Below are positions 35,764 through 43,790 of a DNA stretch of 64,000 nt, in pieces. Each line of letters begins with the position of its first letter. Position 1 is the stretch's first letter. Position numbers and translations under genes: made by a program. Under the pieces are notes generated by a model. The model saw only the letters and a program-made list of their open reading frames with translations, searched no databases and was not told where the DNA came from. Source of the DNA: Bacteriovorax sp037444575. Its GTDB lineage: Bacteria; Bdellovibrionota; Bacteriovoracia; Bacteriovoracales; Bacteriovoracaceae. The stretch is taken from positions 186,001 to 250,000 of the forward strand of contig JBBIME010000005.1 in NCBI GenBank assembly GCA_037444575.1, written 5' to 3'.

Positions 35764-36597
35764 ATGGGTTTAAGAATTGCTACAAACATCGCATCTCAAT
35801 CAGTACAAAAGAACTTGAAAGAAGTTTCTAATGCAGGTACCGCTGACTTAGAAAAACTTTCATCTGGTAAGAGAATCACAAAGGCTGCTGACGATGCTGC
35901 CGGACTTGCGATCTCTACTAACTTAGAAGCACAAACAAAAGGTTTAAGACAAGCAACACGAAACGCAAACGATGGTATCTCGCTTGTTCAAACAGCAGAA
36001 GGTGGATTAAGTGAAACATCAAACATCCTAGTACGTTTGAGAGAGTTAACAATCCAAGCAGCTTCAGACACTGTTGGTGAACAAGAAAGAGGATTCCTCG
36101 ATAAAGAATATCAACAGCTATCAAAAGAAGTTGATCGTATTTCTGAATCGACAACTTTCAACGGATCGCAGCTGTTAAATGGTAAAGGTAAAGGAACAAT
36201 GGATTTCCAAGTTGGTGCCTTCGCCGGAGAACAAAACAAAATTACATTCGATTCTAATGAAACAAACTCTTCAGCAGAATCAATTGGTATCGGTGGAACG
36301 GGAATTGCGAATAAAGACGATGCATTGTCAGCTATTTCAAACGTAGATGCTGCGATTGAAAAAGTATCAGGACAAAGAGCGAATTTAGGGTCGATCCAAT
36401 CAAGACTTGGTTCAACTGTTAAGAACCTTGAAACACAAACGATCAACCAAGATAGTGCTAGATCTGTTATCCAGGATGTGGATGTTGCGGAAGCATCTGC
36501 AAGACTTGCCTCAAACCAAGTTGTGAAAAACGCAGCGGTAACTACTTTGGCTCAAGCTAATGGTATCCCTAACTCTGCTCTAAGATTAATTTCTTAA
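35764..36597 (+). CDS. fliC: Flagellin 3
   Basis: 277 residues from ATG at 35764 with AGGAG seven bases upstream; the frame extends to a GTG at 35734 but that part lies in the leader. N-terminus GLRIATNIASQSVQKNL and LSSGKRITKAADDAAGLAIS; C-terminus VIQDVDVAEASARLASNQVV and LAQANGIPNSALRLIS. Nearly the same as flagellin 2 outside the short central region (residues about 160-195). A terminator hairpin follows the stop. Confidence 0.96.
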   Translation: MGLRIATNIASQSVQKNLKEVSNAGTADLEKLSSGKRITKAADDAAGLAISTNLEAQTKGLRQATRNANDGISLVQTAEGGLSETSNILVRLRELTIQAASDTVGEQERGFLDKEYQQLSKEVDRISESTTFNGSQLLNGKGKGTMDFQVGAFAGEQNKITFDSNETNSSAESIGIGGTGIANKDDALSAISNVDAAIEKVSGQRANLGSIQSRLGSTVKNLETQTINQDSARSVIQDVDVAEASARLASNQVVKNAAVTTLAQANGIPNSALRLIS

Positions 36598-36612
36598 TGA
36601 TTAAAAAGAATT

Positions 36613-36640
36613 AAAGGGGAGATAAAACTCCCTTTTATTA
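36613..36640 (+). terminator. Rho-independent terminator after flagellin 3
   Basis: 9-bp stem AAAGGGGAG / CTCCCTTTT (one G-U pair) with loop ATAAAA and an A/T-rich trail. Confidence 0.75.
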
Positions 36641-36670
36641 AATAGAAAAAAGACTTCTGTTTTAATCCCC

Positions 36671-36698
36671 CCTCTCTACTTTTTGTAGAGAGGTTTTT
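36671..36698 (+). terminator. Second hairpin before the PilZ gene
   Basis: Perfect 9-bp stem CCTCTCTAC / GTAGAGAGG with a TTTTT loop and TTTTT behind it, then a run of seven G. The stem is also preceded by extra C residues that could pair with the G-run, giving an alternative longer fold. It may be a terminator or a switch in the PilZ leader. Confidence 0.65.
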
Positions 36699-36721
36699 GG
36701 GGGGGAAACCGGATAAAATAT

Positions 36722-37426
36722 ATGAATGAACAAAAAAGAAGCAAAGATTTTGATAGATTGATAGTAGAAGCGGTTAAAGAGAACTACTCATTCTTTGCTT
36801 GGCAATCCATCGGTGGGGTTGTTGAAAAATGCGAATTGAAAATTAAAGCTTTTCGCAAAGATTATAACGAAATGGAATTGGAATTATGTAAGGGAGAAGA
36901 TGAGAAGCTGGCAAAAGTTATTTCGGGAAATAGAATCTTAAATATTTATGTACCAGAAATATCAGTTTCATTTTCATCAGAACTCAAATCAGTTTCAGTA
37001 GATAAGAAAGTTAAATTATATTTACCCGAAGATTACTCATTTTATGAAAGAAGAAAACATGAAAGAGTTCAACCGAGTAAAACATGTTACGTAAGCTTTG
37101 AACACAACAAGCAAATAATAAAAAAATCGATCTATGATTTTAGTCTCGGAGGAATAGCAGTTATTCTTCCAAAGTCAGATAAAATCATAATACCCAAAGG
37201 CAAAGTGTTTACATTTGTTTTGGAAGTCGGTGCCAGAAAAATTAAAGTAAAATCCGAGTGTGTAAGCTCCATCACAATAGACCGCTTTAAACTAGAAAAT
37301 CTTCCTTATGGAGGATTCAAGCTGGCCTTTCGTTTCACAGAAATTTCAAACGAAGACAAGGCCATTATCACCGAATTCATCACTCATGAATTATTGCTTA
37401 AACAAGTGACCAAGAAAGCCAACTAG
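36722..37426 (+). CDS. PilZ-domain protein (cyclic di-GMP effector)
   Basis: 234 residues. The N-terminal half is a beta-rich domain of YcgR-like layout. The PilZ domain starts at FYERRKHERVQPSK near residue 107, with the arginine motif that binds c-di-GMP, and continues with YDFSLGGIAVIL (D-x-S-x-x-G motif). The C-terminal part (GGFKLAFRFTEISNEDKAIITEFI) completes the barrel. YcgR-type proteins brake flagella or act on motility. Location next to three flagellin genes fits a motility role. Ribosome site weak (GGAT). Confidence 0.85.
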   Translation: MNEQKRSKDFDRLIVEAVKENYSFFAWQSIGGVVEKCELKIKAFRKDYNEMELELCKGEDEKLAKVISGNRILNIYVPEISVSFSSELKSVSVDKKVKLYLPEDYSFYERRKHERVQPSKTCYVSFEHNKQIIKKSIYDFSLGGIAVILPKSDKIIIPKGKVFTFVLEVGARKIKVKSECVSSITIDRFKLENLPYGGFKLAFRFTEISNEDKAIITEFITHELLLKQVTKKAN

Positions 37427-37433
37427 AATAAAG

Positions 37434-37464
37434 AACCCCAGCGCACCTTGGGTTTGCCGGGGTT
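37434..37464. terminator. Bidirectional terminator between convergent genes
   Basis: AACCCC / GGGGTT arms with inner GC pairs around an 18-nt centre. The minus-strand side is followed by CTTTATT, the plus-strand side by TAAGATTTT. Confidence 0.6.
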
Positions 37465-37471
37465 TAAGATT

Positions 37472-37984
37472 TTAGAAAATTGGAGAGCAAGGTCCATGGA
37501 TGTTGTCATTGCAGTTAAAGTGAACATAAGCAGCAATAAGAACTACACCTACAATAATAGCAGTTGCACATCTTGATCTTCTTCCTTGCCAGCTAGCACC
37601 ATTAGCGTATGTGCTATTTAGTTTTGAAACAATAAACGCACGCGCTTCTTCGTTAGACATTTTAGAGTGAGCAACGATACTTGTTAATTCGTTGATGTCG
37701 TTTTGAATTTGTTTATCTTTAATTTTTTCTTTAGTGAAGTTAATCACCTCGTCCATTGTTACGCCATCGTGTTGAAGATTAGAGATTTCTTTTTCAAATT
37801 CTGATAAAGTGGCATCAAAAAATTGAGAATCTTTTTGGTCCCACTCAACATTTAGTTTGTAATTTAGAGAATCAAACGCTTTGTTAAGTTCAATGGCAGA
37901 TGCACCAGCATGTTGAATAGGTGTAGCTGCGTAGACATTTGTAAAAGTTGCAACGAGAAGAACAGCGATAAATTTCTTTAACAT
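37472..37984 (-). CDS. Exported protein of unknown function
   Basis: 170 residues. Signal peptide MLKKFIAVLLVATFTNVYA with cleavage at YA-AT. The middle is helical and acidic (EFEKEISNLQHDGVTMDEVI). The end has a basic turn (GASWQGRRSRCA), an apolar segment TAIIVGVVLIAAYVHF and a Cys-containing tail (CNDNIHGPC). The late apolar helix suggests membrane association. I do not recognise the family. Confidence 0.65.
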   Translation of the reverse strand: MLKKFIAVLLVATFTNVYAATPIQHAGASAIELNKAFDSLNYKLNVEWDQKDSQFFDATLSEFEKEISNLQHDGVTMDEVINFTKEKIKDKQIQNDINELTSIVAHSKMSNEEARAFIVSKLNSTYANGASWQGRRSRCATAIIVGVVLIAAYVHFNCNDNIHGPCSPIF

Positions 37985-38198
37985 AAAACCTCCATTGAGA
38001 TTGTTAAGGGCCTTGCTCAGTTTTTAAACTTAAAAATATTTAGAAACAACTATCTTTGTCTGACAAAACTGATAGTAAAAACAGTTCGACATTAGTCATA
38101 TTATAGAAAATTATGAGTAGAGGGTTATTTCGTTCTAATCGTAGCTATTATCTATGTTTCCAATAGAAATTTTCACAGGTATGCACTAGAATAATTAT

Positions 38199-38963
38199 AT
38201 GAAGTTTTCCGCAATATCCGACGTCCACGTTAAAGTTTCAGGCGATCCTGCCGAGGATTTGCTGCTTTCTTTTTTAAGAAATTCGGATGTCGAATCAAGC
38301 GATGTGATCTTCCTTTTAGGTGACATATTTGATCTTATGATTGGGCCTCACTCTCAGTACTTTGCTCGTTTTCAAAATTACTTCGATGAATTTAAAAAGT
38401 TAATCTCAAAGGGAAAACGAATCTGCTATATTCAGGGCAATCACGATTTTCACATTCAAAATTTATACAAGAAATTTTTTGAAGTTAATAAAGAACTAGA
38501 CCCATCTCTGTTTTCTATGGCCCCTTACTTTGAATTTAACGATGCAGGGAAAAAGATCTATTTTTGCCATGGAGATGATATTGAACTTAATAACCCAAGT
38601 TACAAAATATTTAAGAGCATTGTGACGAGTCCCCCACTGCGCTATTACGCCAATAATCTCATGCCTCATTTTTTAATAAAAAGTGTTGGTGAATATTCAG
38701 CAGAAAAATCTCGAAAAAGAAATAATAAACGTTATTCCACCGAAGCTGATCTCACACCTGTTAAGGAAAATTTCAGATTTTCGATTGAGACTTTTCATGC
38801 CAAACATCCTTGCGATATTTATGTTTTAGGACACAGCCACGTAAAAGATTATTATCAATCAAAGAATGGATTTGAGTACGTAAATAATGGATATGCTCAA
38901 CACTCGAAAACTTATATCTCTATTGAAAATGGAGATATAAGTTTCAAGCCAATTTCTTTATAG
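38199..38963 (+). CDS. lpxH: LpxH-like metallophosphoesterase
   Basis: 254 residues. Calcineurin-like metal motifs in order: SDVHVK, FLLGDIFDLMIG, YIQGNHDFHI, YFCHGDDIEL and VLGHSHV. The GD-FD-G and NHDF pattern is that of UDP-2,3-diacylglucosamine hydrolases (LpxH), which act in lipid A synthesis at the inner membrane face. No other lipid A genes are near, so other substrates are possible. The start has no clear ribosome site. Its last 6 bp overlap the end of recN. Confidence 0.75.
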   Translation: MKFSAISDVHVKVSGDPAEDLLLSFLRNSDVESSDVIFLLGDIFDLMIGPHSQYFARFQNYFDEFKKLISKGKRICYIQGNHDFHIQNLYKKFFEVNKELDPSLFSMAPYFEFNDAGKKIYFCHGDDIELNNPSYKIFKSIVTSPPLRYYANNLMPHFLIKSVGEYSAEKSRKRNNKRYSTEADLTPVKENFRFSIETFHAKHPCDIYVLGHSHVKDYYQSKNGFEYVNNGYAQHSKTYISIENGDISFKPISL

Positions 38964-40589
38964 AATTGGATTCATTGCCTTTAGAATTTCAGATTTTTTT
39001 TCACCAATTACTTGGTCGATAAACGAGATCGTGCGAGGCTGATCATCAATCACTTTTGTACTTTTTGAAACGTTGATGATTTGAGTGGCAAAATTGGCAA
39101 TTTGAGGAAGATGGGTAATAGCCAACACTTGCGAGCATTCAGAAACTTCCATTAGAGATTTCCCAATACACACAGCGGTCTCTCCACCAATTCCGGTGTC
39201 GATTTCATCAAATAAGAAAACAGAAATAGTATCATTGCTAGACAAGATCTGTCTTATTGATAGAAGAATTCTTGAAAGCTCTCCACCAGAAGCAATTTCC
39301 TTAACTTTGAAGAAACCTTCTCCCGGGTTTGTCTCAGCGATAAAGTCTACCCTAGAAAACCCTTTAGGACCTAGAGCTTCTGATCGATTAACGATGATCT
39401 TAAGTGAAGCCCCATTCATTTTTAATTCGCGCACTTTTTCTGTAAGCTCAAGAGAAAGTTGCTCTGATTTTTGAACGCGGATTTGGTGAAGCTCTTGAGC
39501 AAAAGCTGTGCATCGTAATTCAAGATCGTTAATTTTCTTTGAAACAAGACTGATTTTATCATCGACTTGAGAATAAGAATTAAGCTCTGATTTAAACTCG
39601 CTATAAGTTCTAATCATTTCTTCAGTCGTGCCACCAAATTTTCTTTTTAGGCGCTGATAAAAATCAATACGATCAATTATTTCTTCAATGTTCTCTTCAT
39701 CGAGGTTGGCATTTAAATCTTTTGAAAGATCAAAAGAAACATCTTCCAGAATAGATTTAACATCATAAAGCTTAGTAATAATTTCTTCTGAAACAATTCC
39801 TGGGCTTTTCTCAGCTCTATTTAAGCATGTTTTAAGAAGGCCAAGAAGATTTATATCGTCATCAGAAATTGCTGAAGCAAGGGCCCCAAGAGTTGTTTGG
39901 CGTTTTTCAATGTTTAGAATCATATCTTTCTTTTTCAAAAGATCTTGTTCATCTTCTACGCTTGGACTTAGCTTTTCTAATTCTTCAATTTGAAAACGAA
40001 TATAATCTTCACGTTGAGCGCGAATGTTTTTTTCGTTTAGCAGCTCAGCAAAATCTTTTCTTAAGCCTGCTAATTGATTGTAAAGATTTTGGTAATCGGC
40101 AACATCGCCACTAAGGTTTGAATAAGAGTCAAGAAGAACCAGTTGATAATCTTCACTTAAAAGTTTTTGATTTTCAAATTGCCCTACAAGGTCAATAAAG
40201 CGTTTTGCAAACGCAGAGAGAAGAGATGCTGAACATGCCTGGAAATTCAAATATGATTTTGAAGATTCGTTAGCAAAAATAATTCTTTTAATAACAACTT
40301 CATTTCCTTCGAAGGGATGACCAATTTCATTGAAGTAGGATTTAATTATAGAATCATCTGTTGAAAATACGGCTTCAATTGTAGCAAATTCTGCATTTTT
40401 TCGAATAAGTTTTTTGTCTGCACGAGCTCCAAATATGATTTGGAGAGCATCAAGGATTAAACTTTTCCCTGAACCTGTTTCGCCAACAATAGCATTAAAC
40501 TTGCTATCGAATTGAATTTCTTGATTTTCAAATGTTGCAAAGTTTTGCAAGTTTAATGATTTCAAATAAAGAGTTTCATTTGTTTTCAT
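38958..40589 (-). CDS. recN: DNA repair ATPase RecN
   Basis: 543 residues. SMC-like: Walker A GETGSGKSLILDAL near residue 36, a long coiled-coil middle with a short hinge, signature GGELSRILLSIRQIL, Walker B FLFDEIDTGIGGE and ITHLPQIANFA. Acts in double-strand break repair. Overlaps nadK by 4 bp, and this nadK-recN pair is common in bacteria. Confidence 0.96.
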   Translation of the reverse strand: MKTNETLYLKSLNLQNFATFENQEIQFDSKFNAIVGETGSGKSLILDALQIIFGARADKKLIRKNAEFATIEAVFSTDDSIIKSYFNEIGHPFEGNEVVIKRIIFANESSKSYLNFQACSASLLSAFAKRFIDLVGQFENQKLLSEDYQLVLLDSYSNLSGDVADYQNLYNQLAGLRKDFAELLNEKNIRAQREDYIRFQIEELEKLSPSVEDEQDLLKKKDMILNIEKRQTTLGALASAISDDDINLLGLLKTCLNRAEKSPGIVSEEIITKLYDVKSILEDVSFDLSKDLNANLDEENIEEIIDRIDFYQRLKRKFGGTTEEMIRTYSEFKSELNSYSQVDDKISLVSKKINDLELRCTAFAQELHQIRVQKSEQLSLELTEKVRELKMNGASLKIIVNRSEALGPKGFSRVDFIAETNPGEGFFKVKEIASGGELSRILLSIRQILSSNDTISVFLFDEIDTGIGGETAVCIGKSLMEVSECSQVLAITHLPQIANFATQIINVSKSTKVIDDQPRTISFIDQVIGEKKSEILKAMNPIL

Positions 40590-41494
40590 TTTATCTCCCG
40601 AGCTCCGTGTGTGAATTTTTCTTTGAGAGTTCTAAAATAAGTGCGAGATGGATTTTTTATTAAATGCACAATCTTAGTTTTTTTCTTGGTCACCCTTACT
40701 ACTTCATTTGATGTAATGGTAACTGCCTGCTGCCCATCTAAAGTTAGTCTGATGGATTCATCGGGCCTGGTGGCCTTGATCTCAACACTCGAGTGATCAG
40801 GAATGACTAGGGGCCGATGAGTCAAACTGTGAGCACAGATTGGTGTGAGTGTGATTGCATTAACACTAGGTTGAATGATCGGTCCACCTGCGGCCAGCGA
40901 GTAGGCCGTTGATCCAATTGGTGAACTAATAATTAGTCCATCTCCAGATAAATTATAAATATGCTCACCTTCTGATTCTACAGAAAGGGTCAGCATTCTA
41001 GATATTTGATTGTTGTTTATGACAACATCATTTAAGAAATAACCTTGGAATGAAGGTTTTCCATTATGTTTTGAGATTACTTCAACTTGATAAAGATTAA
41101 ATTTAGTAAGTTCAAAATCGCCTTTTAAAGTTAATTCAAGTTGATCAAAAAATTCGCCCTTCGTAAATTCGGTAATAAATCCCATGTGTCCCATGTTCAC
41201 TCCAAAAATTGGTGGTGAACTTTTAGATATATTGCGACAGATTCCAATGAGTGTCCCGTCTCCCCCCATTGAAATAATTAGGTCTGAAGTAGAGTGAAGT
41301 TCATTTTCTGCAATGAAATTTATATTTTTTACATCGCCCTTAAAAATTTTATGAATGCGTTCTTGTTCCTTATCTAGAAAAGAAACGGTTTTCTTCCTTC
41401 TTAGGAGCCATGTGATCAGATTAGATAAAATTGTTTCAAATTCAGAATTAACTCTTGGTTTTAAAACAATGCTAATGTTTTTAATTTGGGCCAC
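40586..41494 (-). CDS. nadK: NAD kinase
   Basis: 302 residues. SMGGDGTLIGICR (GGDG motif), GVNMGHMGFITEF, LNDVVIN, the glycine-rich core LSGDGLIISSPIGSTAYSLAAGGPI (split across the motif), and ICAHSLTHRPLVIP. It phosphorylates NAD to NADP. Overlaps the receiver gene by 14 bp and recN by 4 bp. Confidence 0.95.
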   Translation of the reverse strand: MAQIKNISIVLKPRVNSEFETILSNLITWLLRRKKTVSFLDKEQERIHKIFKGDVKNINFIAENELHSTSDLIISMGGDGTLIGICRNISKSSPPIFGVNMGHMGFITEFTKGEFFDQLELTLKGDFELTKFNLYQVEVISKHNGKPSFQGYFLNDVVINNNQISRMLTLSVESEGEHIYNLSGDGLIISSPIGSTAYSLAAGGPIIQPSVNAITLTPICAHSLTHRPLVIPDHSSVEIKATRPDESIRLTLDGQQAVTITSNEVVRVTKKKTKIVHLIKNPSRTYFRTLKEKFTHGAREIK

Positions 41495-41864
41495 GTTGAG
41501 CTCCTTCTGATAAAAAAATCTCTAATGCTTCTTCAATATTTTCAAAGGGCTTTGACAAAAGCAGACATCCATATTGAGTTGCCTTTTCAATGACGTGAGG
41601 AGAACTATAAGCGGTGATGATGATAAAGAGCTTACTAATCTCGGACATAGTGAAGCGTGCCTTTGATTCCTCGATAACGTCAAAACCAGAAATATCCTGG
41701 AGCATAAGATCGCAAATAATGCGGTCAAATTTTTGATTGAGGATAAGTTGGATGGCTTCACGACCGCGACTTTCAACTGTGACTTCAACACCTTTTTTTT
41801 CCAAAAGCTTTTTAAGCGACTTTTGAATAAGTGGTTCGTCTTCTATAAGTAGAATTCTCTTCAA
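41481..41864 (-). CDS. Single-domain response regulator
   Basis: 127 residues, a receiver domain only. Acidic pair in LIEDEPLIQ, phospho-acceptor Asp in RIICDLML near residue 51, conserved Thr in IIITAYSS and Lys in LLSKPFE. With no output domain it must act by protein contact, as CheY does. It lies 10 bp after the histidine kinase gene, its likely partner. Confidence 0.9.
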   Translation of the reverse strand: MKRILLIEDEPLIQKSLKKLLEKKGVEVTVESRGREAIQLILNQKFDRIICDLMLQDISGFDVIEESKARFTMSEISKLFIIITAYSSPHVIEKATQYGCLLLSKPFENIEEALEIFLSEGAQRGPN

Positions 41865-41874
41865 AATAAACTCC

Positions 41875-43404
41875 CTAGACTAGGGGTAAGTTTATCGAGA
41901 AAGTTGCGCCAGGAAAAGGCGAATTATTTTGAAAATGAATTTTACTTCCAAGTTGTCTGGCAAGGTTTTGACAGATTGATAGACCCAGCCCAGTTCCAGA
42001 ATCTTTGGTGGTAAAAAAGGGATCGAAAATGGATGATGCAAGCTCTGATTTAACGCCTGGCCCATCGTCAACGATGGCAATTGTGACGCTTTTGTTCTCT
42101 TTTATCAGTTTGATAGTAATACTATTTTGGAAAACTCGTGGATTGGTTGTTTTAATGGCCTGGGCTGCATTGATAATTAGATTAAAAATTATCTGAGTTA
42201 GGCAAGTTGGATTTGTCTGAATTTCAATGGAGTCTTGATTACTAAAGCCAATGCACTCAATTTTCTTTTGTATTTCCTTAGTCTCGCTCTTTGTAAGAGT
42301 TATGACCTCTTCAATAAATTTATAAAGCTGGATTTTCTTAGATTCTTGTTGGTCGCTATAGAGATTTGAGAAGTTTTTAATGATGGTTTGAGAGCGATTA
42401 GCATTTAAACAAATTTCTTTAAGTAATTCTTTTGCCTCATCACTATTGGTGTCACTGGCCAATAAGGATCCGGTTAAATTTAAACCGAAGAGAGGATTAG
42501 AGAGTTCGTGCTGAAGTGTGTTTAAGAGTTCTCCCAAAAGAGAAACTCTCTGTGAATGATAGAGTTCCGTTGAGATGGCATCTTTGCTCAAATTAGAAAG
42601 TTCCATAACGGTATTATCTTCACCTTCTATAGGAAAAACCATCAAATGAGAGTTTTCAACAGTGTTATTTCCTTGATGATTGGTAAAGATCGTTTGTGAG
42701 TTTTTCTTAACAAATATTTTTTCAGGAAAATTTTCCAAAGATTTTTTTAAAATTTCTTTTTTAAAATCATTTTTTTCTTTGTCTAATATTTTCATCAAAA
42801 GGGGTTGAAAATAAGCAGATAAATTTTGAAATAGATCTTGTTCTTCTTGGCTTGGAGGAAGAAACGAATTTCGCGAAATAAGATAGATGACAGAGTAATT
42901 TTTTAAATCAATTTCTTTGGCCAAAAAGTTACCAACAACATCGAGATCATCCTTTAAATTAATGGATTGATTAAAAATCTTATTTTTGCTTTTCTTAACT
43001 AAATTAAAAAGAGAATTGAAGCTCTGAATACTTATGAGTTTCGTTTCTTCGTAGTTTGGATGATTGAAAAAATAATTTTGCCCTACTGGTTTTCCTTTCT
43101 CATGAACGAGAACATGGCAGGATTCAAATGAACTCAAGGATGTAAGTTTTAAGATAGATCGAGGAAGCTCTTTAACCTCATTGGTTGACAGCAAAAGCTT
43201 GCGCAGCTCTTCTTTAAATTGGAATTTAGTATGAACTTCCGAATTTGTTTTAGAGTTTTTCAATGCCTGAAAGATCTTTTTTTCAAAAGAACTTATGGAA
43301 AAGCGCAAAGGCTTTGTCTTTAAAGGCAACGAAGCAAGCTCAACGCTAGTTAAGCTTAGAAATTTTTTAACTTCTTTAATTCCGGTAGGACTTTGATCTT
43401 CCAC
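41875..43404 (-). CDS. Soluble histidine kinase
   Basis: 509 residues from GTG. No membrane segment. The N-terminal 290 residues have no sure domain; part (about 150-210) may be GAF-like. H-box LNTLQHELSNPLFGLNL near residue 300, N-box NLIINAAQAI, G1 VDDGPGV, F-box IFDPFFTTK and G2 GTGLGLSICQNL complete the kinase core. It overlaps the preceding helical-protein gene by 49 bp, so coupled expression is likely. It probably phosphorylates the adjacent receiver. Signal unknown; the flagellar context suggests motility or assembly control. Confidence 0.88.
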   Translation of the reverse strand: MEDQSPTGIKEVKKFLSLTSVELASLPLKTKPLRFSISSFEKKIFQALKNSKTNSEVHTKFQFKEELRKLLLSTNEVKELPRSILKLTSLSSFESCHVLVHEKGKPVGQNYFFNHPNYEETKLISIQSFNSLFNLVKKSKNKIFNQSINLKDDLDVVGNFLAKEIDLKNYSVIYLISRNSFLPPSQEEQDLFQNLSAYFQPLLMKILDKEKNDFKKEILKKSLENFPEKIFVKKNSQTIFTNHQGNNTVENSHLMVFPIEGEDNTVMELSNLSKDAISTELYHSQRVSLLGELLNTLQHELSNPLFGLNLTGSLLASDTNSDEAKELLKEICLNANRSQTIIKNFSNLYSDQQESKKIQLYKFIEEVITLTKSETKEIQKKIECIGFSNQDSIEIQTNPTCLTQIIFNLIINAAQAIKTTNPRVFQNSITIKLIKENKSVTIAIVDDGPGVKSELASSIFDPFFTTKDSGTGLGLSICQNLARQLGSKIHFQNNSPFPGATFSINLPLV

Positions 43405-43784
43405 TGAGTAAGGTTATCGACCAGCTCATACTCTAGCAAGTCACAAAGCATGATGACATCATTTTTTTCTTTAGCCTGAAGAAGGGCCTTGATGACTGAA
43501 AGGAGGTGAATTTCTAGTCTCTGAACTCCCTCATCCTTCACGACTTGCCCTTGAAGCTCTGTCTTAATAACTTTATACACTTTCGAAATAAGTTGGATGT
43601 AGAGATCCATGAGGTCGACTACTTCTATAAAAGAAGCATTGGCCTGATCCATCTCGCCGGCATTATAAAAAGCAATAAGCTTCTGGATTTGAGAAGTGAT
43701 GTAATCCACGTAACCAAAACAAGAATCAATTGATTCAAAAGCAAGTTCCAGTGAATTGTTTTTTGAGTTATTTAGTACCGTCAT
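43356..43784 (-). CDS. Small all-helical protein in the flagellar glycosylation region
   Basis: 142 residues, almost wholly helical by heptad pattern (YVDYITSQIQKLIAFYNAGE, VIKALLQAKEKNDVIMLCDL). No signal peptide or metal motif. It starts 7 bp after the GT9 gene stop and runs 49 bp into the kinase gene. The helix content and a four-helix-bundle layout recall flagellar export chaperones such as FliS or FliT, but there is no clear match. Function unknown. Confidence 0.7.
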   Translation of the reverse strand: MTVLNNSKNNSLELAFESIDSCFGYVDYITSQIQKLIAFYNAGEMDQANASFIEVVDLMDLYIQLISKVYKVIKTELQGQVVKDEGVQRLEIHLLSVIKALLQAKEKNDVIMLCDLLEYELVDNLTQWKIKVLPELKKLKNF

Positions 43785-43790
43785 TGCAAC

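Noticed and set aside
37985..38198. Small palindrome TTTGTC-T-GACAAA near 38057 as an operator
   Set aside because: Six-bp arms in AT-rich sequence are expected by chance and no promoter boxes are placed sensibly around it.
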